From: Bacteroidales bacterium
Lineage (GTDB): Bacteria; Bacteroidota; Bacteroidia; Bacteroidales; GCA-2748055
NCBI GenBank assembly: GCA_029210725.1
Contig: JARGFM010000001.1
Coordinates: 239,884-303,883 of the forward strand
Length of the DNA: 64,000 nucleotides
Reading direction: 5' to 3'
Position numbers and translations under genes: made by a program. Below, piece after piece: positions 43,974-52,483 of the stretch (within the stretch, counting starts at the first letter, position 1; each line of letters opens with the position of its first letter). The notes beneath the pieces were generated by a model. The model did not search any database. It saw only the letters and a list, made by a program, of their open reading frames with translations, and was not told where the DNA came from.

Positions 43974-44422
43974 GGGCTCTTATTCAAAGAGTAACTGATG
44001 CCGCCATTACCATAAACCGGGGCACCACTAAAAAGATGGGGCCGGGACTGGTCATTTTACTGGGTATTGAGGAGTCCGACGGACCTTCCGATATCGATTG
44101 GTTAAGCGGAAAAATCATACGTCTCAGGATATTTAATGATGCCCGGGGGATCATGAATCTTTCGGTAAGCGAAATAAACGGGGATATCATGATTGTCAGC
44201 CAGTTTACGCTGCACGCCAGCACCAAAAAGGGGAACCGGCCCTCTTATATCAGGGCTGCACCACCGGAGACTGCCATACCCCTTTATGAGGCCTTTATCA
44301 GGCAGGTACAAAAGGAGCTCGGTAAACCCGTAGTGACCGGCGAATTTGGCGCCTACATGCAACTGAAACTGAGCAACGACGGACCCGTTACCATAAGCAT
44401 CGATACAAAAAACAGGGAATAA
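43970..44422 (+). CDS. dtd: D-aminoacyl-tRNA deacylase
   Basis: A 150-residue protein of normal family length. It starts MRALIQRVTDAAITIN, contains the catalytic-region motif MIVSQFTLHASTKKGNRPSY and the cross-subunit motif NDGPVTISID (Gly-cisPro). It removes D-amino acids and glycine mischarged on tRNAs. It overlaps the response-regulator stop by 4 bases and the MazG-like start by 1, so the four genes from 43548 to 45637 form one tightly packed operon. Confidence 0.95.
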   Translation: MRALIQRVTDAAITINRGTTKKMGPGLVILLGIEESDGPSDIDWLSGKIIRLRIFNDARGIMNLSVSEINGDIMIVSQFTLHASTKKGNRPSYIRAAPPETAIPLYEAFIRQVQKELGKPVVTGEFGAYMQLKLSNDGPVTISIDTKNRE

Positions 44423-44781
44423 TGACCATTAAAGAGGCGCAGAAAGCCGTGGACACCTGGATCAGCACCTATGGAGTCCGCTATTTTAACGAACTGACCA
44501 ATATGGCCATTCTGAGTGAAGAGGTTGGAGAGGTCGCAAGAATTATCGCCAGGCGGTATGGTGAACAATCAAAAGGCTCTGCCAGGATAGAAGCAGAAGA
44601 CCTGGCCAACGAACTCTCTGATGTGCTGTTCGTTCTGCTATGTCTGGCGAATCAGACCGGAACAGACCTGGAACTGGCTCTTCAAAAGAATCTGGAGAAA
44701 AAAACAGCACGGGATTTTGACCGTCATCAACAAAATGATAAATTGTATGGTATAGATCCAGAACATGAAAATCCTCGATGA
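44422..44781 (+). CDS. MazG-like nucleotide pyrophosphohydrolase
   Basis: A 119-residue all-alpha NTP-PPase. The metal-binding EExxE is in AILSEEVGEVARIIARRYGE, and the second acidic pair is in EDLANELSDVLFVLLCLANQ. It begins TIKEAQKAVDTWISTYGVRY, typical of the short MazG-like/dUTPase superfamily members. It probably hydrolyses non-canonical or excess (d)NTPs. It overlaps dtd by 1 base and deoC by 17 bases. Confidence 0.9.
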   Translation: MTIKEAQKAVDTWISTYGVRYFNELTNMAILSEEVGEVARIIARRYGEQSKGSARIEAEDLANELSDVLFVLLCLANQTGTDLELALQKNLEKKTARDFDRHQQNDKLYGIDPEHENPR

Positions 44782-45637
44782 TTTTAAGCTTTCGGTTGAT
44801 CAGGATGAGCTTCAGCAATACCTGAAAAAAACAGAATCGGCCAAACCCCAGGGGAATGATAAAGAGCTGTTGAAGCAGATCTTCAGCCTGATCGATCTGA
44901 CCACCCTGAGTGAGCAGGACAATGTGGTGAATGTCTCCGAATTATGCGACAAAGTAAACCGCCTGGGGGAAGCATTTCCAGATATGCCGGGTGTCGCTGC
45001 CATTTGTGTCTACCCGGAGCTGGTCTCCGTGGTAAAGGAGAAACTGGATAATCCCATGATCAATATCGCATCGGTAGGCGGGGGATTCCCGTCATCTCAG
45101 ACCTTTACCAACATCAAGGTTATGGAGATCGAACAGGCAATTGAACAGGGAGCAGAGGAGATCGACACCGTTATCCCGGTGGGAAAATTTCTCATGAATG
45201 ACCTGGAATATGTTGAATATGAGATTCAGGTCATTAAACAGTGCATGGGTCCGGTGCATCTGAAGGTGATCCTGGAAACAGGCAGTCTGAAAGATTTCTC
45301 CCTCATTCGCAAGGCTTCTCTCCTGTCCATAGGTGCCGGAGCGGATTTTATTAAGACCTCCACCGGTAAAATTACCCCCGGAGCAACACCTGAAGCCATG
45401 ATTGTCATGTGCTGTGCCATCAGAGACTACTACAACCGTACGGGAAAGAAAATTGGAATTAAGCCTGCCGGGGGAATTTCAGATACCCCGACCGCACTGC
45501 TCTATTATCACATTGTAAAAGAAATTTTGGGGGAAGAATGGCTTAAGCCGGAAAGGTTCAGAATCGGTGCAAGTCGGCTTGCAAACCGGATTTTAGCCGA
45601 AATTTTTGACCAAGGGCCCGATTTTGGTTATTTCTGA
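44765..45637 (+). CDS. deoC: deoxyribose-phosphate aldolase
   Basis: A class I aldolase of 290 residues with a TIM barrel. The Schiff-base Lys is in GADFIKTSTGKITPGAT, the second conserved Lys in GIKPAGGISD, and EEIDTVIPVGKFL and KVILETG are further family motifs. The N-terminal extension of about 40 residues and the length resemble the long DeoC forms of Bacteroidota. It splits deoxyribose 5-phosphate into acetaldehyde and glyceraldehyde 3-phosphate. With the MazG-like gene it suggests nucleotide salvage or sanitation. Confidence 0.95.
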   Translation: MKILDDFKLSVDQDELQQYLKKTESAKPQGNDKELLKQIFSLIDLTTLSEQDNVVNVSELCDKVNRLGEAFPDMPGVAAICVYPELVSVVKEKLDNPMINIASVGGGFPSSQTFTNIKVMEIEQAIEQGAEEIDTVIPVGKFLMNDLEYVEYEIQVIKQCMGPVHLKVILETGSLKDFSLIRKASLLSIGAGADFIKTSTGKITPGATPEAMIVMCCAIRDYYNRTGKKIGIKPAGGISDTPTALLYYHIVKEILGEEWLKPERFRIGASRLANRILAEIFDQGPDFGYF

Positions 45638-45661
45638 TGCTGTTTGTTAAGATGAATTCCT

Positions 45662-45669
45662 TATCTTTG
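45662..45669 (+). promoter_or_regulatory. -7 element (TATCTTTG) before a candidate small RNA
   Basis: Exact TAnnTTTG match in the 152-base gap between convergent genes, where no protein gene needs a promoter on the plus strand. A possible -33 TTG lies 15 bases upstream, slightly closer than usual. Confidence 0.5.
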
Positions 45670-45674
45670 ATACA

Positions 45675-45792
45675 TAAGAAAGACGTTCTTACCACATAAA
45701 TTTATAGCGGTTCGATACTACAATTCCATTCTCATAGAGACGGGTTGAATTCCATGGCTTTTTTTCTTCAATATCGGACCGCTATTTTTTTA
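45675..45792 (+). ncRNA. candidate structured small RNA (about 118 nt)
   Basis: A promoter-like element precedes a segment whose ends can pair: ATAGCGGTTCGATA (45704-45717) with TATCGGACCGCTAT (45772-45785), 14 pairs including one G-U, directly followed by a seven-T tract. The 54-base interior can form a smaller hairpin (CAATTC with GGGTTG around TCTC-ATA-GAGA). The closing stem plus T-run could act as terminator, but the enclosed loop is too large for a simple one. A 6S-like or regulatory RNA is possible, but the family is not recognised. Confidence 0.45.
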
Positions 45793-48018
45793 TTTCATCA
45801 AACGGTAGTGTAGATAATCCAGCATCAGGGGAATATCCTTTTCATTGATGCCGTTTGCGATAAGCAGGGCCCTGTCATCTTCCATGGTTTTCAGGTAATC
45901 TTCCATTTCAAAATTAATATCTCTCAGCGACTGTATATAAAGCTCCACAGCGTCCCTCTTTTTTCCAAGGGCCCACTGCAGGTGTCCATAATTGATATAG
46001 TCATAATAACCGGGCTTTCCTTTAAACACCTCATTAAAGTACTTTTCCGATTTCTCCAGCTCCCCCATGGCGAAATAGCACCAGGCAATGGGCCGGAGTA
46101 CATGCAGATTCCCGGGATTCAGGTACTCGATCTTAAAGTAATGTTTCAGGGCCTTGCCATAGTCTCCCAGTTTCAGGTGACAGAAGCCGATCAACGACTC
46201 GATGGTCTGATCATCAGGCTGCATGATTGCAGCCTTCTCATAAGTCTCCAGAGCTTCTTTGAATGCCCCGTATTTCCTGAAAGAAATGCCCATGTTTTTC
46301 AGGGTCCACAAATTGAGATCCCCCGACAGGCTAATTCGCTTGTAGTAAGCAACAGCCTCCCTGTATTTCTCCATCTTCTGATTGCAATAGCCCGCTTTTT
46401 CCAAAAGCTCCTTATCGTCGGCCTGACTTTCCAGCAACATGGTAAAAATATCCAGGGCCTCTTCAAAATGGTCCTTTTCAAAAAGAAACTCCGCAATATT
46501 CCTTGTAATCGAATCATCCTCCACAATTTGCCCGAAGAAACTGGATCTGTACAGATCCAGCTTCCCTCCAAAAACATCTTCAAACTCGTTCTTAAAAGGA
46601 GAAATCTTAAAAAAGCGGTAAAGATCCTGAATATATTGAATGAATACCGTGCGCCTGGTAAAATCACCGGAGGTCAGCTCTTCATCGGCCAGCATCTCCT
46701 GCATGCCTTCCATCTCCATCAGAAAAGCATTGGAAAGCATTTGCTTCTGTTCATCAGGCAGATAACGGAGATTGAAAATAAAACTGTATTTATCACTATT
46801 GCACAGGAAAGGTGTTCTCTTCAATCCGTCCACAAAAATATCGGGGTCGAATTGTTCGCTTCTGGTATTATATATTTCCTTCAGATCAGGGTTCGATTTA
46901 TGAAAAGGAACCAGCCAGTTGGTTAATTCATTAAAAAACGGAAACTGCTTGAGATGGGCAAAGGTGGTCATATAGACGTCGGCACCCTCCATTTGCAACT
47001 TCATAAACTCATCCACTTTCCTGTAGAGATCATCTGATTCGCTGAACATGGACTCCCAGTCCGGATTCCTGCCCTCCTCAAGCAGTTCCTCACGGATATC
47101 ATCCATTTTCAGCTTATCCTCCAGCTTCGGCTTCAATTTGGCCATTTCAGGCATCAAATCTTCCTGGAGCTTCCTCCCGATCTCCAGGGTATCTCTGGTC
47201 CTTATCAGCTGCAGTGAAATTTTTTCCAGGTTCTTTTCCAGCTTAAGGTCGTCTTCCATAAGCTTTAAGCGATGAACAATATTGGGATAAAACTCCACCC
47301 GGTGGTCGTACTGATTTAGCAGGATAACCAGCGCCACCAGCGCCCGGGCCGAAACCTCCTGGTCCTCTTCTCCTGCAAAGTCGATCAACCTGTGAACCTT
47401 ATCTTCATCCCAGTACCTCAATCCAGAAAGCAAAACAGCGCTGATATAGAGGGCTTTTTCATGCCAGGTAAAGTCCTTGCAGGAAATAATGGCCTCTGAC
47501 AGACTATTCTCTGCTTCATTATAGCGGTTGCTTAACCAGAGATGTTTAAATATCTCCGCGGAAAGTTTTCGGCGGCGTTCATCATCGGCCTGAGGAGAGG
47601 TTCTGCCTTCATCGATCATTTCATCCAGTTCCCTCTTAAACGAGAGATCATCCATGTTCTCAATCACCCGGGTGCCGGTCAATTCCTGCTGCCTGTCCAC
47701 CTCCCGTTTTAAAATATAGGTGTGCCATCCTGAATGGTTCTCCATGAGCCGCTCCTTGACCCTGTCGGCCAGTTCGAGAATGGAAGTTAACAGTTTATGA
47801 TATACCTTGTCCCGTTCCGGATCCTGAACACCCTCAAGCATATAATTGAGCATTTGTTCATAGGTATGCTCCAGGTGTTCCTGCTGGATAAAAAAATCGC
47901 TGTAACCCGATTCACTCACCAGCTTATTTAGCACGTCCAGAGCATCTTTTACTCTCCTGGCAGAAACCAGGTAACAAAGGTGTTTGTAACGACTCTTTAT
48001 TTTATTGACATGGATCAT
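45790..48018 (-). CDS. large TPR-repeat protein, cytoplasmic
   Basis: A 742-residue soluble protein without signal peptide. The first 480 residues are charged and helical and match nothing I recognise. From about residue 500 there are TPR units: AEFLFEKDHFEEALDIFTML, AGYCNQKMEKYREAVAYYKR, GISFRKYGAFKEALETYEKA, IGFCHLKLGDYGKALKHYFK, IAWCYFAMGELEKSEKYFNE and LQWALGKKRDAVELYIQSL. It likely scaffolds other proteins. It is monocistronic by position, and its stop abuts the T-run of the candidate small RNA. Confidence 0.8.
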   Translation of the reverse strand: MIHVNKIKSRYKHLCYLVSARRVKDALDVLNKLVSESGYSDFFIQQEHLEHTYEQMLNYMLEGVQDPERDKVYHKLLTSILELADRVKERLMENHSGWHTYILKREVDRQQELTGTRVIENMDDLSFKRELDEMIDEGRTSPQADDERRRKLSAEIFKHLWLSNRYNEAENSLSEAIISCKDFTWHEKALYISAVLLSGLRYWDEDKVHRLIDFAGEEDQEVSARALVALVILLNQYDHRVEFYPNIVHRLKLMEDDLKLEKNLEKISLQLIRTRDTLEIGRKLQEDLMPEMAKLKPKLEDKLKMDDIREELLEEGRNPDWESMFSESDDLYRKVDEFMKLQMEGADVYMTTFAHLKQFPFFNELTNWLVPFHKSNPDLKEIYNTRSEQFDPDIFVDGLKRTPFLCNSDKYSFIFNLRYLPDEQKQMLSNAFLMEMEGMQEMLADEELTSGDFTRRTVFIQYIQDLYRFFKISPFKNEFEDVFGGKLDLYRSSFFGQIVEDDSITRNIAEFLFEKDHFEEALDIFTMLLESQADDKELLEKAGYCNQKMEKYREAVAYYKRISLSGDLNLWTLKNMGISFRKYGAFKEALETYEKAAIMQPDDQTIESLIGFCHLKLGDYGKALKHYFKIEYLNPGNLHVLRPIAWCYFAMGELEKSEKYFNEVFKGKPGYYDYINYGHLQWALGKKRDAVELYIQSLRDINFEMEDYLKTMEDDRALLIANGINEKDIPLMLDYLHYRLMK

Positions 48019-48142
48019 TCACAAATGTTTCACGAAGCAGTCCAAATATCAAGCCATGAACTCTATACAGACAGAATGGCAGAAAGGGCCATGCTGCCGG
48101 ATGGCTTTGACCCTGTCAGGGATTGATCCTTGTTGAGTGGCT

Positions 48143-48601
48143 TTAATCACCGTTTTTCCTGACCATGGGATATACCACAAAAGTATACAGCCAGCATCCC
48201 ATGCAGAAATTTAGTCCACACTCCAGGAAAGCAAAGAGTACCAGCACGCTTCCCGAGATAAAGGCCAGCAAAGGAAGTCCCAATAATGCACCCAGGCTTG
48301 TGATCAATGCAAATACGAAACCGATTCTTGCTGCAAATACTTTGGGTGCCTTATCAATAATTACCGGCTGCGTGCCTATGACTTTCACAAAAATATGAGC
48401 CAGATAGCCCAGGGGACTGTATGCTAATTTTGTAAAAGCCCGGATGAAAAAGTCCAGGACCAGAAATGCAGGAAATACATACATTCCGGTGATAAAAAAA
48501 CCACCCATAATTAAAACCACTCCCAGAGCATTAACCCGGACCCGGTTTTCGTCGACCCGCTCCGAAGATACCGGACACACCAATTGTGTAAACAGTTTCA
48601 T
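48143..48601 (-). CDS. DUF4395 membrane protein
   Basis: A 152-residue protein starting MKLFTQLVCPVSSERVDENR, the diagnostic DUF4395 N-terminus with a CPVS motif. Membrane helices follow: GVVLIMGGFFITGMYVFPAF, IGFVFALITSLGALLGLPLL and FISGSVLVLFAFLECGLNFC. The last helix contains three cysteines (ECGLNFCMGCW). Together with the N-terminal Cys, these could bind metal or form a redox pair. Function is unknown; the family is often near thioredoxin-like or sulphur genes, which are not seen here. Confidence 0.85.
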   Translation of the reverse strand: MKLFTQLVCPVSSERVDENRVRVNALGVVLIMGGFFITGMYVFPAFLVLDFFIRAFTKLAYSPLGYLAHIFVKVIGTQPVIIDKAPKVFAARIGFVFALITSLGALLGLPLLAFISGSVLVLFAFLECGLNFCMGCWLYTFVVYPMVRKNGD

Positions 48602-48763
48602 GATTTCATCTTTATTTGTCTTCTAACATATTCTTGGACGTTCCAGTTCATGATACCTTACAAATCCGGAAATCATATAAAGTGACTACTGCAATACCCG
48701 GGTGTGAATTCGCTTCCTGACCGAAGTCCGTATATTTTTAACAAAATCCAGTATATTAGCCGC

Positions 48764-49468
48764 ATGCACTTGCCTTTAGACATCCACTATGCCCAGCCGG
48801 ATAAGAGCAAATTACAAATTGACCGCCTGGAGATTCTCAGACTTCTGGGGGAACAAGCAAAAGGAATAAAAGCACATACCTGCAGTCTCATCGACACTTA
48901 CATCCCGAAGTGCCTGGAGCTTAGCTCCCCTTCCGGAGCTTACATCCTGACAGAGGCCCTTGAGCCGGCAACGGCCAGCGAGATCCACATCCCCGGAATC
49001 CGCTTTGATTCAGGTAAAATCATTCCAAAGATGTTAAGGGGCTCCCAACTTTATGCTTTTTTTCTGGTAAGCGCAGGTCCTGAACCGGAAAACCTGGCCA
49101 GGTCCCTGATTGCTGAAGGAAGTTATCTGGAGGGATATATAGCGGACCTGCTGGCTTCGGCCATCGTTGATCTGGCAGCTGACCAGGTACAGGAGGAGGT
49201 CCGGAAACTGGCAGGTTCACGTGGCTTACAAATAAGCAACCGCTACAGTCCGGGCTACTGCTCCTGGAGAGTAGAGGAACAACAAAAATTATTTAGCCTG
49301 TTCCCGGGAAAGTGCTGCGGTATCACCCTGTCAGAATCATCCCTTATGAATCCGGTCAAATCGATCAGCGGAATCATTGGGATGGGACTCCAGGTTAAAT
49401 ACAGAGAGTATACCTGCGAGATCTGCTCCATGAAAAACTGCAACTTCAGAAGAACAAAAGGCAACTAA
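48764..49468 (+). CDS. stand-alone MetH-activation-domain-like protein
   Basis: The frame is open from a GTG at 48704, but ATG 48764 gives MHLPLDIHYAQPDKSKLQID. The C-terminal half has the SAM-binding signature of the vitamin B12-dependent methionine synthase activation domain: RYSPGYCSWRVEEQQKLFSL and GITLSESSLMNPVKSISGII. The product (234 residues) contains only this domain, without the cobalamin, folate or homocysteine modules. It ends with a cysteine cluster CEICSMKNCNFR that could bind an iron-sulphur cluster. It may reactivate a split MetH or another corrinoid protein, in the manner proposed for Thermotoga TM0269. Confidence 0.8.
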   Translation: MHLPLDIHYAQPDKSKLQIDRLEILRLLGEQAKGIKAHTCSLIDTYIPKCLELSSPSGAYILTEALEPATASEIHIPGIRFDSGKIIPKMLRGSQLYAFFLVSAGPEPENLARSLIAEGSYLEGYIADLLASAIVDLAADQVQEEVRKLAGSRGLQISNRYSPGYCSWRVEEQQKLFSLFPGKCCGITLSESSLMNPVKSISGIIGMGLQVKYREYTCEICSMKNCNFRRTKGN

Positions 49469-49507
49469 CAAGCTGCAGAAGTAAGTTGCTTACTTTCATA
49501 ATCTCAT

Positions 49508-50962
49508 TTAGTCGGCCGCCCTTCCAAAATTAAACTTAGCCGAGGGTTCCCGCTCCTCTTCCATCATTTTTGCAAAGGTTTCAACCAGATCCGGGTGAGC
49601 ATCTGCCACATTATTTTCCTCAAAGGGATCGCTGGTCAGATTGTAAAGTTCCAGTGGGCCATCCGGATTCTTACCCACCTGAAGCCTGACAGCCTTCCAT
49701 TGATCCATCCGCATCGCCTGCTTTCCTCCCCTTTCATGAAATTCCCAGTATAAAAAGGGGTGCTTGGGCTGCTCCTCTCCAAATAGTTCGGGCAGAAAGG
49801 AAATTCCGTCGGTCTTCTTCACTGCAAAGCCGGTAAGATCGGCCAGTGTGGGAAGCAGATCCCAGAAAGCCGATGTATGATCAGAGGTGCGGCCCTGTTC
49901 AATGGTGCCAGGCCAGGAAACTATCAGAGGAACCCTGATTCCTCCTTCATACAGGTCCCTTTTAAATCCCCTCAGTCTTCCGTTACTGTTAAAAAACCCG
50001 GGGTCGGCCCCTCCCTCCCTGTGGGGCCCGTTATCACTGGTAAACATAATGATGGTATTCTCCCTTAGACCCAGTTCATCCAAGAGGCCGGCAATCTCGC
50101 CTACGTACCAATCGATGCGATGAACCATGGCTGCAAAGGTGGCATGGGGATGCTCCTGGCTGCAGTACATGGATATTTCCATATCGGGCCCGTAATCAGC
50201 TCCAGGTCCTCCCACATAGGGTGTTTCCGGATACATTCCCAGGTATTTTCTATAGATGCTGTCATCCGGAACAATCAATTCGGCATGGGGAATCACAATA
50301 GGTAAATAGACAAAAAAGGTCGTGTCCCGGTGCTCTTTAATAAAATCAACCGCCCGTTGCTGGATCAGATCAGGAGCATAGCTCTGCATACTGCTCCAGT
50401 CATTGCCATCCTGGTACACCTTCTTTTCATTATCCCAGAGATATTCGGGATAATAACGATGGGCATAACGCTGACAGTTATATCCAAAAAACCGGTCGAA
50501 GCCCTGCCTCACCGGATCTCCTTCCGACCCCGGAAAACCCAGGCCCCATTTCCCGAATGCCCCGGTGACGTAACCCACCGTTTTTAAGTATTCTGCCAGA
50601 GTTAGGGCCGAAGCGGGCAGGGGCCACTGACCTTCCGGTTGGACCTCCTGGTTCCCCCGGACGGGAGTATGTCCGGTGTGCAGCCCGGTCATTAATACGG
50701 AGCGCGAAGGGGCGCATACCGTGCTACCCGAATAGTGCTGCGTAAACCTGATGCCGTCGTGGGCCAGCTGATCCAGATGAGGAGTGCTGAACTTAAGCTG
50801 CCCGTAGCAACCCAGGTCGCCATACCCCAGATCGTCGGCCAGAATGTAGATAATATTTGGAAGCGACTTCTCCTCTCTCAGCTTATTTGTTTTCTGACTG
50901 CAGCCACTAAAGACCATAGCCATGGCCACGATCAGAGCCGGCCGCCGCACATAGTTCTTCAT
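49508..50962 (-). CDS. type I sulfatase, lipoprotein
   Basis: A 484-residue S1-type sulfatase. The leader (MKNYVRRPALIVAMAMVFSG followed by C) has a lipobox, so it is membrane-anchored in the periplasm or at the surface. Catalytic motifs are ILADDLGYGDLGCYG (calcium site) and STVCAPSRSVLMTGLHTGH, where the Cys of CAPSR is the formylglycine precursor. FTSDNGPHREGG and LYEGGIRVPLIVSWPG are further family motifs. It needs an anaerobic or aerobic formylglycine-generating enzyme, not seen here. The substrate is probably a sulfated polysaccharide. It is divergent from mtaB. Confidence 0.93.
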   Translation of the reverse strand: MKNYVRRPALIVAMAMVFSGCSQKTNKLREEKSLPNIIYILADDLGYGDLGCYGQLKFSTPHLDQLAHDGIRFTQHYSGSTVCAPSRSVLMTGLHTGHTPVRGNQEVQPEGQWPLPASALTLAEYLKTVGYVTGAFGKWGLGFPGSEGDPVRQGFDRFFGYNCQRYAHRYYPEYLWDNEKKVYQDGNDWSSMQSYAPDLIQQRAVDFIKEHRDTTFFVYLPIVIPHAELIVPDDSIYRKYLGMYPETPYVGGPGADYGPDMEISMYCSQEHPHATFAAMVHRIDWYVGEIAGLLDELGLRENTIIMFTSDNGPHREGGADPGFFNSNGRLRGFKRDLYEGGIRVPLIVSWPGTIEQGRTSDHTSAFWDLLPTLADLTGFAVKKTDGISFLPELFGEEQPKHPFLYWEFHERGGKQAMRMDQWKAVRLQVGKNPDGPLELYNLTSDPFEENNVADAHPDLVETFAKMMEEEREPSAKFNFGRAAD

Positions 50963-51029
50963 TATTCAGACATTTTTGAAATAGCCATACCAAGGTACAT
51001 ATTTCGCACAAAACTCAACCTGGATTGTT

Positions 51030-51037
51030 TACATTTG
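51030..51037 (+). promoter_or_regulatory. -7 element (TACATTTG) of mtaB
   Basis: Exact TAnnTTTG match ending 5 bases before ATG 51043, so transcription would start at or very near the start codon and the mRNA would be leaderless or nearly so. Confidence 0.6.
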
Positions 51038-51042
51038 CACGA

Positions 51043-52338
51043 ATGAAAAAGGTCTCTTTCAAAACACTGGGCTGCCGCCTGAACCAATACGAAACCGATG
51101 CCCTGGTCACCCGTTTCGACCAGGCGGGATACCAGGTGGTGGACTTCTCTGTCCCGGCTGATGTTACCGTGATTAATACCTGTACCGTAACCAACCAGAG
51201 TGATCAGAAATCCAGAAATACCATCAATCAGGCAGCCAGGAAAAATCCGGCCGGACTCTTAGTGGTAACCGGGTGTATGGCCAACAATTACAAGGAGCTG
51301 CTGGAAACCAACGAGAAGATCAGCTACGTGGTGGACAATGAACGCAAAAGCCAGATCGTCAACCTGGTAGATGCTCATTTCAAAGGCGAGATGGCCCGTC
51401 CTGAATTCTATTCAGGAGATGTATTTGGTTTTGAAACGGTCGATCTTAGCCTCCATACACGAACCTCCATCAAGGTACAGGACGGATGCGATAATTTCTG
51501 TACCTATTGCATCGTTCCCTCCGTTCGGGGAAGAGCTGTCAGCCGTCCCCTGGAAGAGATCCTCGAAAATATCCGGCGGGTGGCAGATAAGGGGTTCAGG
51601 GAGATTGTCATTACCGGTGTAAACATCGGCCGCTATAATGACAACACCTGCAACCTGGAACGGGCCATGGAGAAGATCCTGGAATTGCCCGGTGATTTTC
51701 GTGTCCGGATCTCCTCCATGGAACCGGATGGTTTTGGTCCTGAGTTTCACAAGGTGTTCCAGCATCCCAAAATGGCCCCTCACCTCCATCTCTGCATCCA
51801 GAGTGGTTCCGATCCCGTTCTGAAAAGAATGAGAAGAATGTACACTGCCCGGACCTTTATGGGTATTCTAGAGGGATTCCGCAAAAAGATGCCTGACTTT
51901 AACTTTACCACCGATGTGATTGTCGGTTTTCCGGGAGAGACTGAAGAGGATTTTAAAGAGACCACCAGGGTGGTCCGGGAGGCAGGGTTCAGCCATATTC
52001 ACACCTTCAGGTACTCCAGAAGAAACGGGACAAGGGCCGACCGGATGGAAGAACAGATAAGTGAGAAAATTAAAGCCGTCCGAAGTGAGGTAATCAGGCA
52101 GATCTCCGAACAAAACAGGCTCGCTTACATGGAATCCATGCTCGGGAAGGAACAACGCGTTCTGATCGAAAAAATTAACAGTCAAGGAATGGCTTACGGG
52201 TACGGCGAACACTACCTTCCGGTGCAGTTCCCCAGCCCTGTTCGCACAAAAAACATTTTCCGGGAAGTGCTTCTTGAAAAGGTAGTTCCGGGAGACCCTC
52301 CTTTTATACTTGCCACCGATCAGAGCTTGCAACCGTAA
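51043..52338 (+). CDS. mtaB: tRNA t6A37 methylthiotransferase
   Basis: The frame opens at 51025, but ATG 51043 (MKKVSFKTLGCRLNQYETDA) is the family start and follows the -7 element. The N-terminal methylthiotransferase domain has three conserved cysteines (TLGC, INTC, VTGC), and the radical SAM motif is CDNFCTYCIVPSVRGR. A C-terminal TRAM-like part is present. MtaB adds a methylthio group to t6A37 of ANN-decoding tRNAs. GCRLNQYE is the MtaB form; MiaB would read GCQMN. Confidence 0.93.
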   Translation: MKKVSFKTLGCRLNQYETDALVTRFDQAGYQVVDFSVPADVTVINTCTVTNQSDQKSRNTINQAARKNPAGLLVVTGCMANNYKELLETNEKISYVVDNERKSQIVNLVDAHFKGEMARPEFYSGDVFGFETVDLSLHTRTSIKVQDGCDNFCTYCIVPSVRGRAVSRPLEEILENIRRVADKGFREIVITGVNIGRYNDNTCNLERAMEKILELPGDFRVRISSMEPDGFGPEFHKVFQHPKMAPHLHLCIQSGSDPVLKRMRRMYTARTFMGILEGFRKKMPDFNFTTDVIVGFPGETEEDFKETTRVVREAGFSHIHTFRYSRRNGTRADRMEEQISEKIKAVRSEVIRQISEQNRLAYMESMLGKEQRVLIEKINSQGMAYGYGEHYLPVQFPSPVRTKNIFREVLLEKVVPGDPPFILATDQSLQP

Positions 52339-52446
52339 TCAAGGTGGTCGGCCTGCCTTGCTAATCTTTTCTCCCTTTCTCATCGTTAAAAAAGTATGGA
52401 TTCACCAAAAGGCTTAAATCTTTTCACCTGTTCATTGTCTAAACCC

Positions 52447-52454
52447 TATCTTTG
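52447..52454 (+). promoter_or_regulatory. candidate -7 element (TATCTTTG)
   Basis: Exact TAnnTTTG match 29 bases before the adaptor-like gene at 52484. No well-spaced -33 element was found. Confidence 0.5.
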
Positions 52455-52483
52455 CGCTGATTTTTGAATTTTAATCACAGATA

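Noticed and set aside
45982..46926. 314-residue open frame on the plus strand
   Set aside because: It is antisense to the TPR protein at 45790-48018, which has clear TPR repeats. No domain or start signal supports the antisense frame.
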